From: Streptomyces monomycini
GTDB taxonomy: Bacteria; Actinomycetota; Actinomycetes; Streptomycetales; Streptomycetaceae
DNA: 64,000 nucleotides
Reading direction: 5' to 3'
NCBI RefSeq assembly: GCF_022271435.1
Contig: NZ_JAFIQY010000035.1
Coordinates: 28,060-92,059 of the forward strand
The notes under the pieces are model-generated. The model made no database searches. It worked only from the letters and a program-made list of their open reading frames with translations, and was not told where the DNA came from. How positions within the stretch are numbered: the first letter of the stretch is position 1; each line of letters starts with the position of its first letter. Positions 27,074 through 35,566 of this stretch are shown piece by piece. The translations under genes and the position numbers were made by a program.

Positions 27074-27706
27074 ATGCTCCTGTGGATCAACGGCCCGTTC
27101 GGCGGCGGCAAGACGCAGACCGCGCACGAGATCCAGCGCCGGCTCCCCGGCAGCGTCATCTGTGACCCCGAGCACGTCGGCTTCGGCCTGCACCGGATGA
27201 CGCCGCCGGCCCTGCGGGGCGACTTCCAGGACCTTCCGGCCTGGCGGCAGGGCGTCCACGAGGTGCTGGACCTGGCCCTGACCAAGCACCCGGGCACCGT
27301 GATCGCCCCGATGACGCTCGTGGAAACGTCCTACTTCGACGAGATTGTCGGCCGGCTGCGCGACCGTGGCCACGATGTCCGGCACTTCGCCCTGCTCGCC
27401 GACCGGCGGACGGTGCTGCGGCGGCTGCGGGAGCGCGGCTTCGGGCATGTCGTGGGGTTCGTCGCCGGCAAGGACACTCCGTTGCGGCGGGAGAGCTTCG
27501 CCGTGTCGAAGCTGGACCACTGTCTGGAGCGGCTGCGCGGGCCGGAGTTCAGCGAGCACGTGTGGACCGACCGGAGTACGGTCGCGCAGGTCGCCGACCG
27601 TATCGCCGCCTCGGCCGGGCTGGAGCTGGCCCCCGACACCGACAGCGCGCTCCGCGGGCGGCTGCGCCGTACGTGGACGAGCGTCAAGCACATCCGTTTC
27701 GGCTGA
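27074..27706 (+). CDS. TmrB-like ATP-binding protein
   Basis: A 210-residue P-loop protein. The opening LLWINGPFGGGKTQTAHE Walker A, the CDPEHVGF segment, a VIAPMTLV strand, the LRERGFGH region and the closing KHIRFG line up block by block with Bacillus subtilis TmrB, a membrane-associated ATP-binding protein that confers tunicamycin resistance. Streptomycetes make tunicamycin-like nucleosides, so self-protection is conceivable, but no biosynthetic genes are near. The ATG at 27074 fits the family N-terminus exactly; the long frame upstream overlaps the ketosynthase gene and is ignored. An inactive or different small-molecule kinase role is the alternative. Confidence 0.82.
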   Translation: MLLWINGPFGGGKTQTAHEIQRRLPGSVICDPEHVGFGLHRMTPPALRGDFQDLPAWRQGVHEVLDLALTKHPGTVIAPMTLVETSYFDEIVGRLRDRGHDVRHFALLADRRTVLRRLRERGFGHVVGFVAGKDTPLRRESFAVSKLDHCLERLRGPEFSEHVWTDRSTVAQVADRIAASAGLELAPDTDSALRGRLRRTWTSVKHIRFG

Positions 27707-27773
27707 CCCGGCCGCCGGGCCCGGCCGATCAGTTCGGTCGGCGAGCCCGGTCGGCGGGTCGGTCGGCGGGTCC

Positions 27774-28319
27774 TTACCAGGCAGCGCCCGCGACCTGCCG
27801 GGTGCTGACGTTGACCCTGTTGAAGAAATTCGTCATACCGATCATGAGCACCAGAGCGGCGAGCTGCCGCTCGTCGTAGTGCGCCGCGGCCTCGTTCCAG
27901 ACCGCGTCCGGCACCGGGTCGGTACGGTCGCTGAGCCGGGTCACGGCCTCGGTGAGCGCCAGAGCGGCGCGCTCGGCCGGGGTGAAGAAGGGCGCGTCGG
28001 CCCACGCCGCCACGGTGTGCAGCCGCTCGTCACGCTCACCGGCCTTCTGAGCCTGCAACGTGCCGCCGTGCACGCAGTAGCTGCATCCGTTGATCTGGCT
28101 CGCCCGCAGGTGGACCAGGTCGAGCGTGGCCTGCGGGACACCGGCCTTCTTGACCGACTTGAGGACGGCGAGGACGGATTCCGTGACGCCGGGGAGGAGC
28201 ACGGCCGGGTTCGAGATCCGCGCCTGCACGGGGGGCTGCGAGCCCTGCGGATCCTGTGTGCCCTGCGCGTCCTGGGGGCTCTGGGTGCTCTGGGTGCTCT
28301 GGGTGCTCTGCATGGTCAT
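27774..28319 (-). CDS. AhpD-like carboxymuconolactone decarboxylase-family protein (ECF41 partner)
   Basis: A 181-residue alkylhydroperoxidase-D-like protein with the redox pair C-S-Y-C and the following histidine (CSYCVHGG) typical of the family. The first about 30 residues are a Gln/Ser/Thr repeat encoded by tandem 9-bp units. It is divergent from an ECF41 sigma factor; carboxymuconolactone decarboxylases are one of the three classic ECF41-controlled partner types, and an exact ECF41 promoter faces this gene at 28378-28404. The RBS AGGAG precedes the ATG at 28319. It probably functions in thiol/peroxide metabolism. Confidence 0.92.
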   Translation of the reverse strand: MTMQSTQSTQSTQSPQDAQGTQDPQGSQPPVQARISNPAVLLPGVTESVLAVLKSVKKAGVPQATLDLVHLRASQINGCSYCVHGGTLQAQKAGERDERLHTVAAWADAPFFTPAERAALALTEAVTRLSDRTDPVPDAVWNEAAAHYDERQLAALVLMIGMTNFFNRVNVSTRQVAGAAW

Positions 28320-28342
28320 GTCTCCTGTCCTGCGGGGCGGTC

Positions 28343-28369
28343 CGTCACATCGAGGGGCAACGGTTCGTC
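28343..28369 (+). promoter_or_regulatory. ECF41-type promoter toward the sigma gene
   Basis: CGTCACA at 28343-28349 and CGTC at 28366-28369 are 16 bases apart; the ECF41 consensus is TGTCACA-N16-CGTC, so there is one mismatch. It would give autoregulation of the sigma factor. Confidence 0.7.
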
Positions 28370-28377
28370 ATCGTTCT

Positions 28378-28404
28378 GACGGAACACGACGGGAGAATGT
28401 GACA
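28378..28404 (-). promoter_or_regulatory. ECF41-type promoter toward the AhpD-like gene
   Basis: On the minus strand TGTCACA (28398-28404) and CGTC (28378-28381) are exactly 16 bases apart, a perfect match to the ECF41 consensus. The two promoters face each other with overlapping start regions. Confidence 0.8.
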
Positions 28405-28405
28405 G

Positions 28406-29329
28406 GTGGACGAGAAAGATTTCCTGGCGAAGCGCTTCGAGGAGCACCGGGCGCATCTGCGGGCGGTGGCGTACCGGATGCTCGGTTCGCTGAGCGAGGC
28501 GGACGACGCCGTGCAGGAAGCCTGGTTGCGGCTCAGCCGCTCCGACGTCAGCGGTGTGGCGAACCTCGGTGGCTGGCTGACGACCGTCGTCGGCCGGGTG
28601 TGCCTGGATCTGCTGCGGACGCGTACGGCGCGCGGCGAGGAGCCTTTCGACGTACGGGTGCCCGACCCCGTCATCAGCAGCGCCACCGTCGGCGGCGGGA
28701 GTGGCGGCAGCGGTACGGACGGGACCGATCCGGAGCAACAGGCGCTGCTGGCCGATGCCGTCGGGCTCGCCCTGTTGGTGGTGCTCCAGACACTGGCGCC
28801 TGCCGAACGTCTGGCGTTCGTCCTGCATGACATGTTCGGAGTGCCGTTCGACGAGATCGGGCCCGTCGTCGGGCGCACTCCGGCCGCGGCCCGGCAACTC
28901 GCCAGCCGGGCCCGCCGCCGGGTGCGGAACACGGCTGCCGTGCCCGACTCTGGTCTCGTCCGGCAGCGCGAGGTGGTCGACGCCTTCCTCACCGCCGCAC
29001 GCGACGGTGATTTCGAGGCGTTGCTCGCGGTCCTCGATCCGGACGTGGTGCTCCGTGCCGACACGGGCGCCGGGTTCCCGGGGCTGGCCAGGACCGTTCG
29101 TGGTGCGCACGAGGTGGCCGGACGGGCGCTCGCTTTCCGGCGTACCGCGCACGGTGCGCGGTACGCGCTGGTGAACGGGGCCGCGGGGGTGGTCACGGTC
29201 GTGGACGGGGCGCCGTTGTCGGTGATGGGCCTGACCGTCGTGGGCGGGAAGATCGTCGCGATCGACATCCTCGCGGATCCGGAACGGCTGCGGGGGCTGG
29301 ACCTGACGGCGCTCGGTGCGGACGGCTGA
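28406..29329 (+). CDS. ECF41-family RNA polymerase sigma factor (SigJ-like)
   Basis: A 307-residue ECF sigma factor. Region 2 (VAYRMLGSLSEADDAVQEAWLRL) and region 4 (LAPAERLAFVLHDMFGVPFDEIGPVVGRTPAAARQLASRARRR in parts) are followed by a SnoaL-like C-terminal domain of about 110 residues ending in the ADPERL variant of the ECF41 NPDKL motif. This domain acts as a fused regulatory module in place of a separate anti-sigma factor. The Gly/Ser-rich linker between regions 2 and 4 is long. GTG 28406 lies only two bases after the -35 of the opposing promoter. It is expected to drive itself and the AhpD-like gene. Confidence 0.95.
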   Translation: MDEKDFLAKRFEEHRAHLRAVAYRMLGSLSEADDAVQEAWLRLSRSDVSGVANLGGWLTTVVGRVCLDLLRTRTARGEEPFDVRVPDPVISSATVGGGSGGSGTDGTDPEQQALLADAVGLALLVVLQTLAPAERLAFVLHDMFGVPFDEIGPVVGRTPAAARQLASRARRRVRNTAAVPDSGLVRQREVVDAFLTAARDGDFEALLAVLDPDVVLRADTGAGFPGLARTVRGAHEVAGRALAFRRTAHGARYALVNGAAGVVTVVDGAPLSVMGLTVVGGKIVAIDILADPERLRGLDLTALGADG

Positions 29330-29397
29330 CGGCTGACGGCAGACGGCAGACGGCAGACGGCAGACGGCAGACGGCAGACGGCAGACGGCAGACGGCA
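29321..29397. repeat. Eleven 7-bp tandem repeats
   Basis: Two units of GACGGCT followed by nine of GACGGCA form an uninterrupted 77-bp array. It begins within the last three codons of the sigma gene, so a change in unit number would leave the protein nearly intact. Confidence 0.95.
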
Positions 29398-29570
29398 GGA
29401 GCGTCTCCCCGCGGCACTGTGGAGTTCCGCAGGTGAAAGCGGGGGTTTTCCTCATGGTCGCGGCTGTGGACGGCGCTCTAACCTGAAGATCGTTGCACCG
29501 AAGGGCGCGGCGACCGCACGCGCACGCGACCGGTGCGCGGCGCGCCGTGCACCGAACCAAGGGGGAAACC

Positions 29571-30311
29571 GTGCGTCGTCATCTCCGAGTCCTCGCGGCC
29601 GTCGCGCTGGCCGGTATCACTGTGACCGGGCTCGGCGCATGCGAGCTCACGGACCGCTCCACGTACGAGGACGATGCCGAGCACTCCACCGACATCAAGT
29701 CCATACGCCTGGACAGCGGTTCGGGTGGCCTCACCCTGCGCGGCAAGAAGTCCCTCGACACGGTGTCGGTCCACCGTGAGCTGCGGTATCGGGGCGAGCG
29801 GCCCGAGAAGGCGAGCCATCGCGTGGAGAACGGTGTGCTGCTGCTCGGCGGCTGCGGGGACGACTGCTCGGTGCACTACACGGTCGTCGTGCCGGCGGGC
29901 CTCCCGGTGACAGGGGAAACCTCGTCCGGAGCGGTGAACCTCTCGGAGGTCGGTTCGGTACACATGACCACCAGTTCCGGCGCGGTGAACTTGAACGGTG
30001 TGAGTGGCGCGGTGGACGTCCGTACCTCCAACGGCCGGATCTACGGGCGCGGCTTGAAGGGAGACGGAACGCGGGCGCGGACCAGCAACGGTGCCATCGA
30101 CCTCGTCACGGAGTCCCCGCAGAACGTCCGGGCCGAGACGTCGAACGGAGCGATCAGTCTCACCGTGCCAGGCGGGCAGCCCCACCGCTACCGAATAGCC
30201 GCCGAGACCGACAACGGCCACAAAACCCTGGACGTGCCCAACGACCCGGCCGGCGCCTACCGGCTCGACCTCACCACGACGAACGGAGCCATCACGGTCA
30301 GGCAAGGCTGA
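29571..30311 (+). CDS. DUF4097 family beta-strand repeat lipoprotein
   Basis: A 246-residue exported protein. A signal peptide ending VTGLGAC is a lipobox, so it is probably anchored in the membrane by its cysteine. The rest is a series of strands with repeated TSSGAVNL, TSNGRIYG, TSNGAIDL, TSNGAISL and TTNGAITV units, the right-handed beta-helix of the DUF4097 family. GTG 29571 is preceded by GGGGGAAA. Such proteins are often found next to two-component or sigma genes and may be surface sensors; here it follows the ECF41 gene but with about 240 bases between them. Confidence 0.85.
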   Translation: MRRHLRVLAAVALAGITVTGLGACELTDRSTYEDDAEHSTDIKSIRLDSGSGGLTLRGKKSLDTVSVHRELRYRGERPEKASHRVENGVLLLGGCGDDCSVHYTVVVPAGLPVTGETSSGAVNLSEVGSVHMTTSSGAVNLNGVSGAVDVRTSNGRIYGRGLKGDGTRARTSNGAIDLVTESPQNVRAETSNGAISLTVPGGQPHRYRIAAETDNGHKTLDVPNDPAGAYRLDLTTTNGAITVRQG

Positions 30312-30874
30312 CCACCGAACTGCGGGACGCGCGACAGGGGGAGGCGGAGCACGGAGCCATCACGGCGGATGTGCGCGAGTGGGGCGGGGCGGGGCGCGAG
30401 GCTGTCGTGCGGACGCGCACGAGATGGGGTGGGGCTTGGGACTGACCTGCGGACGTGCATGGGACGGGGTGTGGCTTGGGACTGACCTGCGGACGTGCAT
30501 GAGACGGGGTGGGGCATGGGACTGACCTGCGGACGTGCATGAGACGGGGGCAGGCAAGGCTGTCGTACGGATGCGGGCAGGAAGGGGCGGGGCACGGGGA
30601 CTGTCGTACGGACCTGCATGAGACGGAGGCAGGGCACGGGGCTGTCGTTCCGACGCACACGGTTGGGCGCACTCGGCGCGGGGGTGGGTGGGGCGGGGGG
30701 GAGGGGAAAGGGGGGAGGGAGTCGGGCCGTCGTGCGGGACCGTCGGGCCGGGCCGACGGGCGGGGCCGACGGGCGGGCGCCCGCGGATCGTTTTCGCGGG
30801 CGCCCGTCCCCGTCACGGGCTCAGGTGCCTGGGTGGGTCAATGTTCCCCCGGCGGGGCTGCGGCCGGGTGCCGC
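30312..30874. repeat. Non-coding segment with three 40-bp tandem repeats
   Basis: Near-identical 40-bp units occupy 30431-30470, 30471-30510 and 30511-30550, with degenerate relatives on both sides from about 30390 to 30670. The unit length is not a multiple of three and no frame looks coding. The remainder is G-rich low-complexity sequence up to the end of the glyoxalase gene. Confidence 0.8.
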
Positions 30875-31345
30875 TCAGGTTGAGGAGGTCGCTTCGGCGC
30901 CGTCCGATACCTCTGCCGCCCTGCCCTGTGCCTCTTCCGGGGCGCCCGACGTTTCTTCGGGGGCGCCGCCTCCGTACGGGCGGGTAATGATCTCCATCGC
31001 GTGGCCCGCCGGGTCGAAGAAGTAGACGCCACGTCCGCCGTCGTTGTGGTTGATCTCCCCCGGCTGCTTCCCGTGCGGGTCAGCGTAGTAGGTGAGGCCG
31101 GCCTGCTGGATCCGCGCGAAGGCGGTGTCGAATTCGTCCTCGCTGACGAGGAACGCGTAGTGCTGCATGGTGATCGACTCCGCCGGGATCGTGGCGAAGT
31201 CCAGAGTGACACCGTTCGCCGTGTCCACCGGGAGGAAGGGGCCCCACTCCGTACCGATTTCGAGCCCGAGGATGTCCGCCAGGAAGGTGGCGGACTCCCG
31301 GTTGTCCCGGGAGTGGATGATGATGTGGTTCAACTGCACTGACAC
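30875..31345 (-). CDS. Glyoxalase/bleomycin-resistance-fold (VOC) protein
   Basis: A 156-residue vicinal-oxygen-chelate protein made of two paired beta-alpha-beta units: LNHIIIHSRDNRESATFLADILGL and YAFLVSEDEFD...GRGVYFFDPAGHAMEIITRP. Candidate metal ligands are the N-terminal histidine, H in MQHYAF and the E of MEIITR. The C-terminal about 30 residues are an acidic, disordered tail. GTG 31345 has GGAGG nine bases upstream and is preferred over the longer frame. Substrate is unknown; the fold covers dioxygenases, isomerases and drug-binding proteins. Confidence 0.88.
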   Translation of the reverse strand: MSVQLNHIIIHSRDNRESATFLADILGLEIGTEWGPFLPVDTANGVTLDFATIPAESITMQHYAFLVSEDEFDTAFARIQQAGLTYYADPHGKQPGEINHNDGGRGVYFFDPAGHAMEIITRPYGGGAPEETSGAPEEAQGRAAEVSDGAEATSST

Positions 31346-31525
31346 TGTGGAATGCCTCCGTAAGGCAAACTCACGGACACCTCCATGCCTCACCCGGTCG
31401 GTGACCGACACGCGATGCCGTCGGCGCCGATGGTAAGCCGCGTATCTGCTTTCGTCGAGCGGCCTTTCGGCGTCGGCCGGTGCCGGCCAATGCAGTCCGA
31501 TGGTTGTTGCTGTTCGGGGGGCGGG

Positions 31526-32605
31526 TCATCTGCCGGGGCGTTTGACCGCGTGGCCGACGATGACGGTTTCGACGCCGGCGATGCCCAGGCCCGTCAGGTC
31601 GTCGGTGATCAGCCGGTACAGGGCGGCCAGGTCCGGCAGCCAGACGGCGGCGTGCAGGTTCGCGGTGCCGCTGGTGGCGAACGCGCCGTGTACGGCGGGG
31701 TGTCGGGCCAGGATGCGGCCCACGGCGTCCAGATGATCCGGGGGCACCTGCATCATCACGTTGGCGTCGATGAACAGGCCCAAGCGCCTGGGGTCCACCG
31801 CCACCTGTGTGCTGAGCCGGCCGTCGGCCATCAGGCGGGCGAGGCGCCGCCGGACCGTGGAGGCGGGATGCCCGGTCCGGGTGGCGATCGCCGCCGCCGG
31901 GGTGCGGGCGTCGTCGCTCAAGGCGGCCAGGATGTCGGTGTCGACGGCATCGAAGTCGCCTCCGGTTCTGGGGCCGGGACCAGGGCCGGGCCCAGGACCG
32001 GAAGCGGCAGGCGGTACGGATAGGGAAGCGGATGCGGAGGCGGGAGGGCCGGGTGCCGGGGTCAGGGCGGCGCGTTCCTCGGCGGTCAGCACGCCGTGGC
32101 GCCAGTCGGAAGCCTCGGAGAACACGTGCAGCACGGTGGCCGCGGACACGGACGCCACCGCCGATGTGGCCGGCAACTGCCGGAACACCAGGCGGTCACA
32201 AGATCCCGGTTCGGTGAACGCGACCGCGGAGATCTCGTCGCCCGAGGCCGACACATCGATGAAAGGGATGTCCGGGCGGGCGGCCAGGGCGGCGGTGAGA
32301 GCGTCGAGTTTTCCCTTGAGCACCTTGATGCGCAGCAGCAGCGCACCGACCGAGTCGGGGCGCACGGGTTGGGCGATCACCTTGATCGTGCCGTCGCCGG
32401 TCAGTGCCTGCCAGCGGCGGTGCACCGTACGGGGGTTCTCCCCCAGAACCTCGGCGGCCCGCTCGGCGCTCAGCCGCCCGTCGCACTGCAGCGCGGCGAT
32501 CAGGCGCTGGTCTCGGAGCCCGAGGACGGGTGAGGGGGTGCGCGAGGGAGTGTGCGAGGGCGAAGAAGTGGGTGAAGGGGCGGGATCGCTCGGTTTTTGG
32601 GGCAT
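31526..32605 (-). CDS. Lrp/AsnC-family regulator with two DNA-binding units
   Basis: A 359-residue protein with two Lrp-type halves. An HTH at about 30-85 (GLRDQRLIAALQCDGRLSAERAAEVLGENPRTVHRR) is followed by an effector-like domain, a Pro/Gly linker, then a second HTH (VDTDILAALSDDARTPAAAIATRTGHPASTVRRR) and a second effector domain. Tandem Lrp regulators are common in actinomycetes. A proline/serine repeat precedes the first HTH. It is divergent from the inositol-monophosphatase-like gene, the likely target; the amino acid or other ligand is unknown. Confidence 0.88.
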   Translation of the reverse strand: MPQKPSDPAPSPTSSPSHTPSRTPSPVLGLRDQRLIAALQCDGRLSAERAAEVLGENPRTVHRRWQALTGDGTIKVIAQPVRPDSVGALLLRIKVLKGKLDALTAALAARPDIPFIDVSASGDEISAVAFTEPGSCDRLVFRQLPATSAVASVSAATVLHVFSEASDWRHGVLTAEERAALTPAPGPPASASASLSVPPAASGPGPGPGPGPRTGGDFDAVDTDILAALSDDARTPAAAIATRTGHPASTVRRRLARLMADGRLSTQVAVDPRRLGLFIDANVMMQVPPDHLDAVGRILARHPAVHGAFATSGTANLHAAVWLPDLAALYRLITDDLTGLGIAGVETVIVGHAVKRPGR

Positions 32606-32754
32606 GGGAGACAGTTTCGCTCACTCTGGTCGAAGGGAGAGTCCGGTTGTGGCCTTCTCGGCGCAGGATCGACGGCATCCACCAGTCCCGGCGTCGAACG
32701 AGGGCCGCTGCCCTTGGTGCCGGGGAAAGGTCTGCCGTTCACATGGAGAAGCTC

Positions 32755-33657
32755 ATGACGTACGCGTCCCTGCTCGCCCCGATGGCGGCCGCCGCCCACG
32801 AAGTCGGTGCGCTCCTGCTCACCACTCCGCACCGTGCCGCCGCGCCCGCGGACAGCATGGAGGAACTGGCCGCCGCTTACCTGGCCTTGGAGGCTCCGGC
32901 CGTCGGCCTCATGCGACGCCATCTGGACGCGCTGCTGCCCGGCGTCCCCTGGGCCGAGGAATTGCACGACGACCGGAGCCCGAGCGCCGCCCCGGCTTCC
33001 GAGCTGCCTGCGGAGGGGGACGTGTGGATGGTGGACGTGATCGACGGCGCGGTGCAGCTCATGCAGGATCTGCCGTACTTCTGTGTCAGCCTCGCGTTGG
33101 TGCGGGACGGCGAGCCGGTGGCCGCGGCCCTGCACGCGCCGCTGCTCGGCGAGACGTATCTCGCCGCCGCCGGGCACGGTGCCACCCGCAACGGCGAGAG
33201 GATCACCCCGTCGACCCGGACCCGGCTGGAGGCGGCCCTCGTCGGCACCAGCCATCCGCCCTTCGCCGCGGGGCAGCTCGCGGCCGTGGCGGCAGCCGGC
33301 CGGTCGCTCACCGCCGTGCTGCCCGCCGTGGGGGCCGTGCGGAACCTGGGCCCCACCTCGTGGCAGATCGCCGACACGGCGGCGGGACGGCTGGACGCGT
33401 TCTGGGAGTACGGCCGGGACGACGCCAATCTGCTGCCCGGCGCCTTGGTGGCCCGCGAGGCGGGAGCCGTCGTCTCCGACACGACGGGCCGGCCGTGGCA
33501 GGCCGGTGCACCCGGTTTCCTCGTCGCGCCGCGCGGGTTGCACGGTGAGTTGCTGGTTCTGCTGAACCGGTCTGCTGCTTCGGTTCCCTCGCCAGCTCTG
33601 CCTGGTTTGTCTGCGTCGGCCGACTCGCCTGTGCCGCCTGCCCCGTTGAGGTCGTAA
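32755..33657 (+). CDS. Divergent inositol-monophosphatase-like protein
   Basis: A 300-residue protein of the FIG superfamily. The metal motif is recognisable but altered: VWMVDVIDGAVQLM stands where WIVDPIDGTTNF is usual, and the C-terminal WEYGRDDANLLPGALVAREAGAVVSD matches the WDxAAGxxLvxEAGG motif loosely. Activity and substrate are therefore uncertain. The ATG at 32755 with GGAG six bases upstream is preferred over ATG 32743. The last 25 residues are a Ser/Pro-rich tail. It is divergent from the Lrp regulator. Confidence 0.8.
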   Translation: MTYASLLAPMAAAAHEVGALLLTTPHRAAAPADSMEELAAAYLALEAPAVGLMRRHLDALLPGVPWAEELHDDRSPSAAPASELPAEGDVWMVDVIDGAVQLMQDLPYFCVSLALVRDGEPVAAALHAPLLGETYLAAAGHGATRNGERITPSTRTRLEAALVGTSHPPFAAGQLAAVAAAGRSLTAVLPAVGAVRNLGPTSWQIADTAAGRLDAFWEYGRDDANLLPGALVAREAGAVVSDTTGRPWQAGAPGFLVAPRGLHGELLVLLNRSAASVPSPALPGLSASADSPVPPAPLRS

Positions 33658-33690
33658 TCATGGCCGGGCGCCGGCGTGGGCGGGCCGTGC

Positions 33691-34215
33691 TCAGCCCGCC
33701 GGGCGGGGCGTGAACTCCATGCCTACCGAGGCCGGGGCCGTCTCGGTGAAGCCGAACTTGGCGTAGAGGTTACGGGCGTCGCCGTCGGCGATCAGGGAGA
33801 CGTAGGCGCCCGCCGGTGCGCGGCGCTCCAGTTCGGCGGTGAGCGCGGCCATGATGCGTTTACCCAGGCCGCGGCCCTGGTGCTGGGGCAGTACGCAGAT
33901 GTCGACGATCTGGAAGAAGCAGCCGCCGTCGCCGATGATCCGGCCCATGCCGACGGGGTCTGCGCCGTCCGCGAGCCCCGGCGACGCGTGCACGGTGACG
34001 CCGTACCAGGTGTTCGGGAGACCGATCGCCGCGCCCTCGGCCGACTTGGCGCCGAGGCCGGTCGCCCGGCGCAGTCGCCGGTACGTGTCGGCCGTCGGGA
34101 CGCCGGGCCTGACCTCGTAGCCGTCGGTGCCGTCGGTGCCGTCGGTGCCGTCGATACGGTCGATTCCGTCGATCTGGCCGTCGTGCGCGGTGACATCACC
34201 GTTTCTCTGATTCAT
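33691..34215 (-). CDS. GNAT-family N-acetyltransferase
   Basis: A 174-residue acetyltransferase. The acetyl-CoA loop is QGRGLGKRIM after VDICVLPQH, and the C-terminal part YAKFGFTETAPASVGMEF completes the fold. The N-terminus has a tandem Asp-Gly-Thr run encoded by repeated 9-bp units and is probably disordered. ATG 34215 opens the coding part. The acceptor is unknown. Confidence 0.87.
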   Translation of the reverse strand: MNQRNGDVTAHDGQIDGIDRIDGTDGTDGTDGYEVRPGVPTADTYRRLRRATGLGAKSAEGAAIGLPNTWYGVTVHASPGLADGADPVGMGRIIGDGGCFFQIVDICVLPQHQGRGLGKRIMAALTAELERRAPAGAYVSLIADGDARNLYAKFGFTETAPASVGMEFTPRPAG

Positions 34216-34328
34216 GCCTGACAGGCTAGCGATCCGCTCTGACACGGAGCGGGAGGTCGCGGTCGCGGTCGCGGCCGCGGCAACGTAAAGGCAGTGAGCA
34301 GAAATTGCCCGCATGCCATGATCGGCGC

Positions 34329-35207
34329 ATGAACGATCCGGGGGCCACCGCAGCCGTGGCGGACGTGACCGAGCGCGCTGCCTGGGTGCGTGCGGCAGCT
34401 CGTAACAACGCCGAGTGGTGCGATGCGGTCTGCCGCGCCCACGGCCTGCGGGGCGACTTCGGCGACGGCGCCTGGACCAGCCCCCGCCGTACTCCCCCGC
34501 TCTACCCGGACGCCGTGACGCTGACACATCGCCTCGGTACTTCCGTCGATGCCGCCGCAGGGCTTCTGGCCCGTATCGACACGGCCTCCCCCGGCTGCTC
34601 GGTCAAGGACAGTTTCGCGTGCCTGGATCTGAGGTCGGCGGGTTTCGAGGTGCTCTTCGAGGCCCACTGGATCCACCGGCCGGCCCAAGCACCAGCAGCA
34701 GCCCGCGCGCGCCGGATGGCCTGGGACGTGGTCACCACGCCCGGTGACCTGTCCGACTGGGCCGCCGCGTGGGGAGCGGAACCGGGCGATCACGGCCCGT
34801 TCCGGCCGGACCTGCTCGCGGACGACGCCACCCACTTCCTGCGCGCCCGGCCCGCCGACACCGATCCCAGCGCCAGCCCGAACACCAGCACCAGCACCAG
34901 CACCAGCACCAGCACCAGCGGCAACATCCTGGCCGGAGCCATCGCCACCCTCAGCGGCGAAGTGGTCGGCCTGTCCAACGTCTTCACCGCCCCCGGAGCC
35001 GCGGCTGTGGGCATCGGCCCTCGGGACACCTGGGCCGGCTGCGTCTCCGCTGTGACCGCCCGATGGCCCGGTCTGCCGGTCGTCGGCTACGAGTCCGGCG
35101 CCGACCTGGAGGCAGCGGTGGCGAACGGGTTCCGGGTGGTCGGGCCGCTGCGCGTCTGGTGGCGTGCGGCGGCCCGGCCGGATACAGACCATGGGCCCAC
35201 AGGGTGA
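34329..35207 (+). CDS. Unknown protein with GNAT-like C-terminus
   Basis: A 292-residue protein whose C-terminal part (VGIGPRDTWAGCVSAVTARWPGLPVVGYESGADLEAAVANGFRVVGPLRVW in pieces) resembles the second half of a GNAT fold, while the N-terminal part is not recognised. An in-frame ACCAGC array near 34886-34919 inserts a Thr/Ser run about residue 187. It is divergent from a genuine GNAT gene at 34215. ATG 34329 is used; no strong RBS. Confidence 0.65.
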   Translation: MNDPGATAAVADVTERAAWVRAAARNNAEWCDAVCRAHGLRGDFGDGAWTSPRRTPPLYPDAVTLTHRLGTSVDAAAGLLARIDTASPGCSVKDSFACLDLRSAGFEVLFEAHWIHRPAQAPAAARARRMAWDVVTTPGDLSDWAAAWGAEPGDHGPFRPDLLADDATHFLRARPADTDPSASPNTSTSTSTSTSTSGNILAGAIATLSGEVVGLSNVFTAPGAAAVGIGPRDTWAGCVSAVTARWPGLPVVGYESGADLEAAVANGFRVVGPLRVWWRAAARPDTDHGPTG

Positions 35208-35566
35208 CAGAAGGGGCGTAACGGGAACAGCGCTCCGGGCGGCTTCACCTACACGGAACCGCCGCCCAGGCCGCCCACCGCGCCGGTGGTGACCGGCCTG
35301 AACAGGAACAACAGCCCTTCACAGAGCAGGGTTTCGGCACCCGTACTCGGCAAGAACCTGGTGGCGCTGCCCCCTGACGTACGAGCGGGGCGCCAGTGTC
35401 CCAGCCGCCGCCCCAGCACCACTGCGCCGCCGCAGCACCATTGCACTGAGTCGCTGCCTGCTGGTTAGCTGCTGAGGGTTCCCGGCCGTCCGGTTCGGGG
35501 GCCGCGAGGGCGGGCGCAAACGGTTGTGCGGAACCTTGGACCGGTTCTTCGAGGGGGTGGCCGCTG
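35208..35566. other. Intergenic region before the sugar transporter
   Basis: No gene or RNA recognised. It should contain the promoter of the solute-binding protein gene at 35567, but no clear -10/-35 or operator was identified. Confidence 0.4.

Noticed and set aside
29321..29397. CRISPR array
   Set aside because: Heptamers without spacers and no cas genes; a simple tandem repeat.
30431..30550. CRISPR array
   Set aside because: 40-bp units are directly joined with no spacers.
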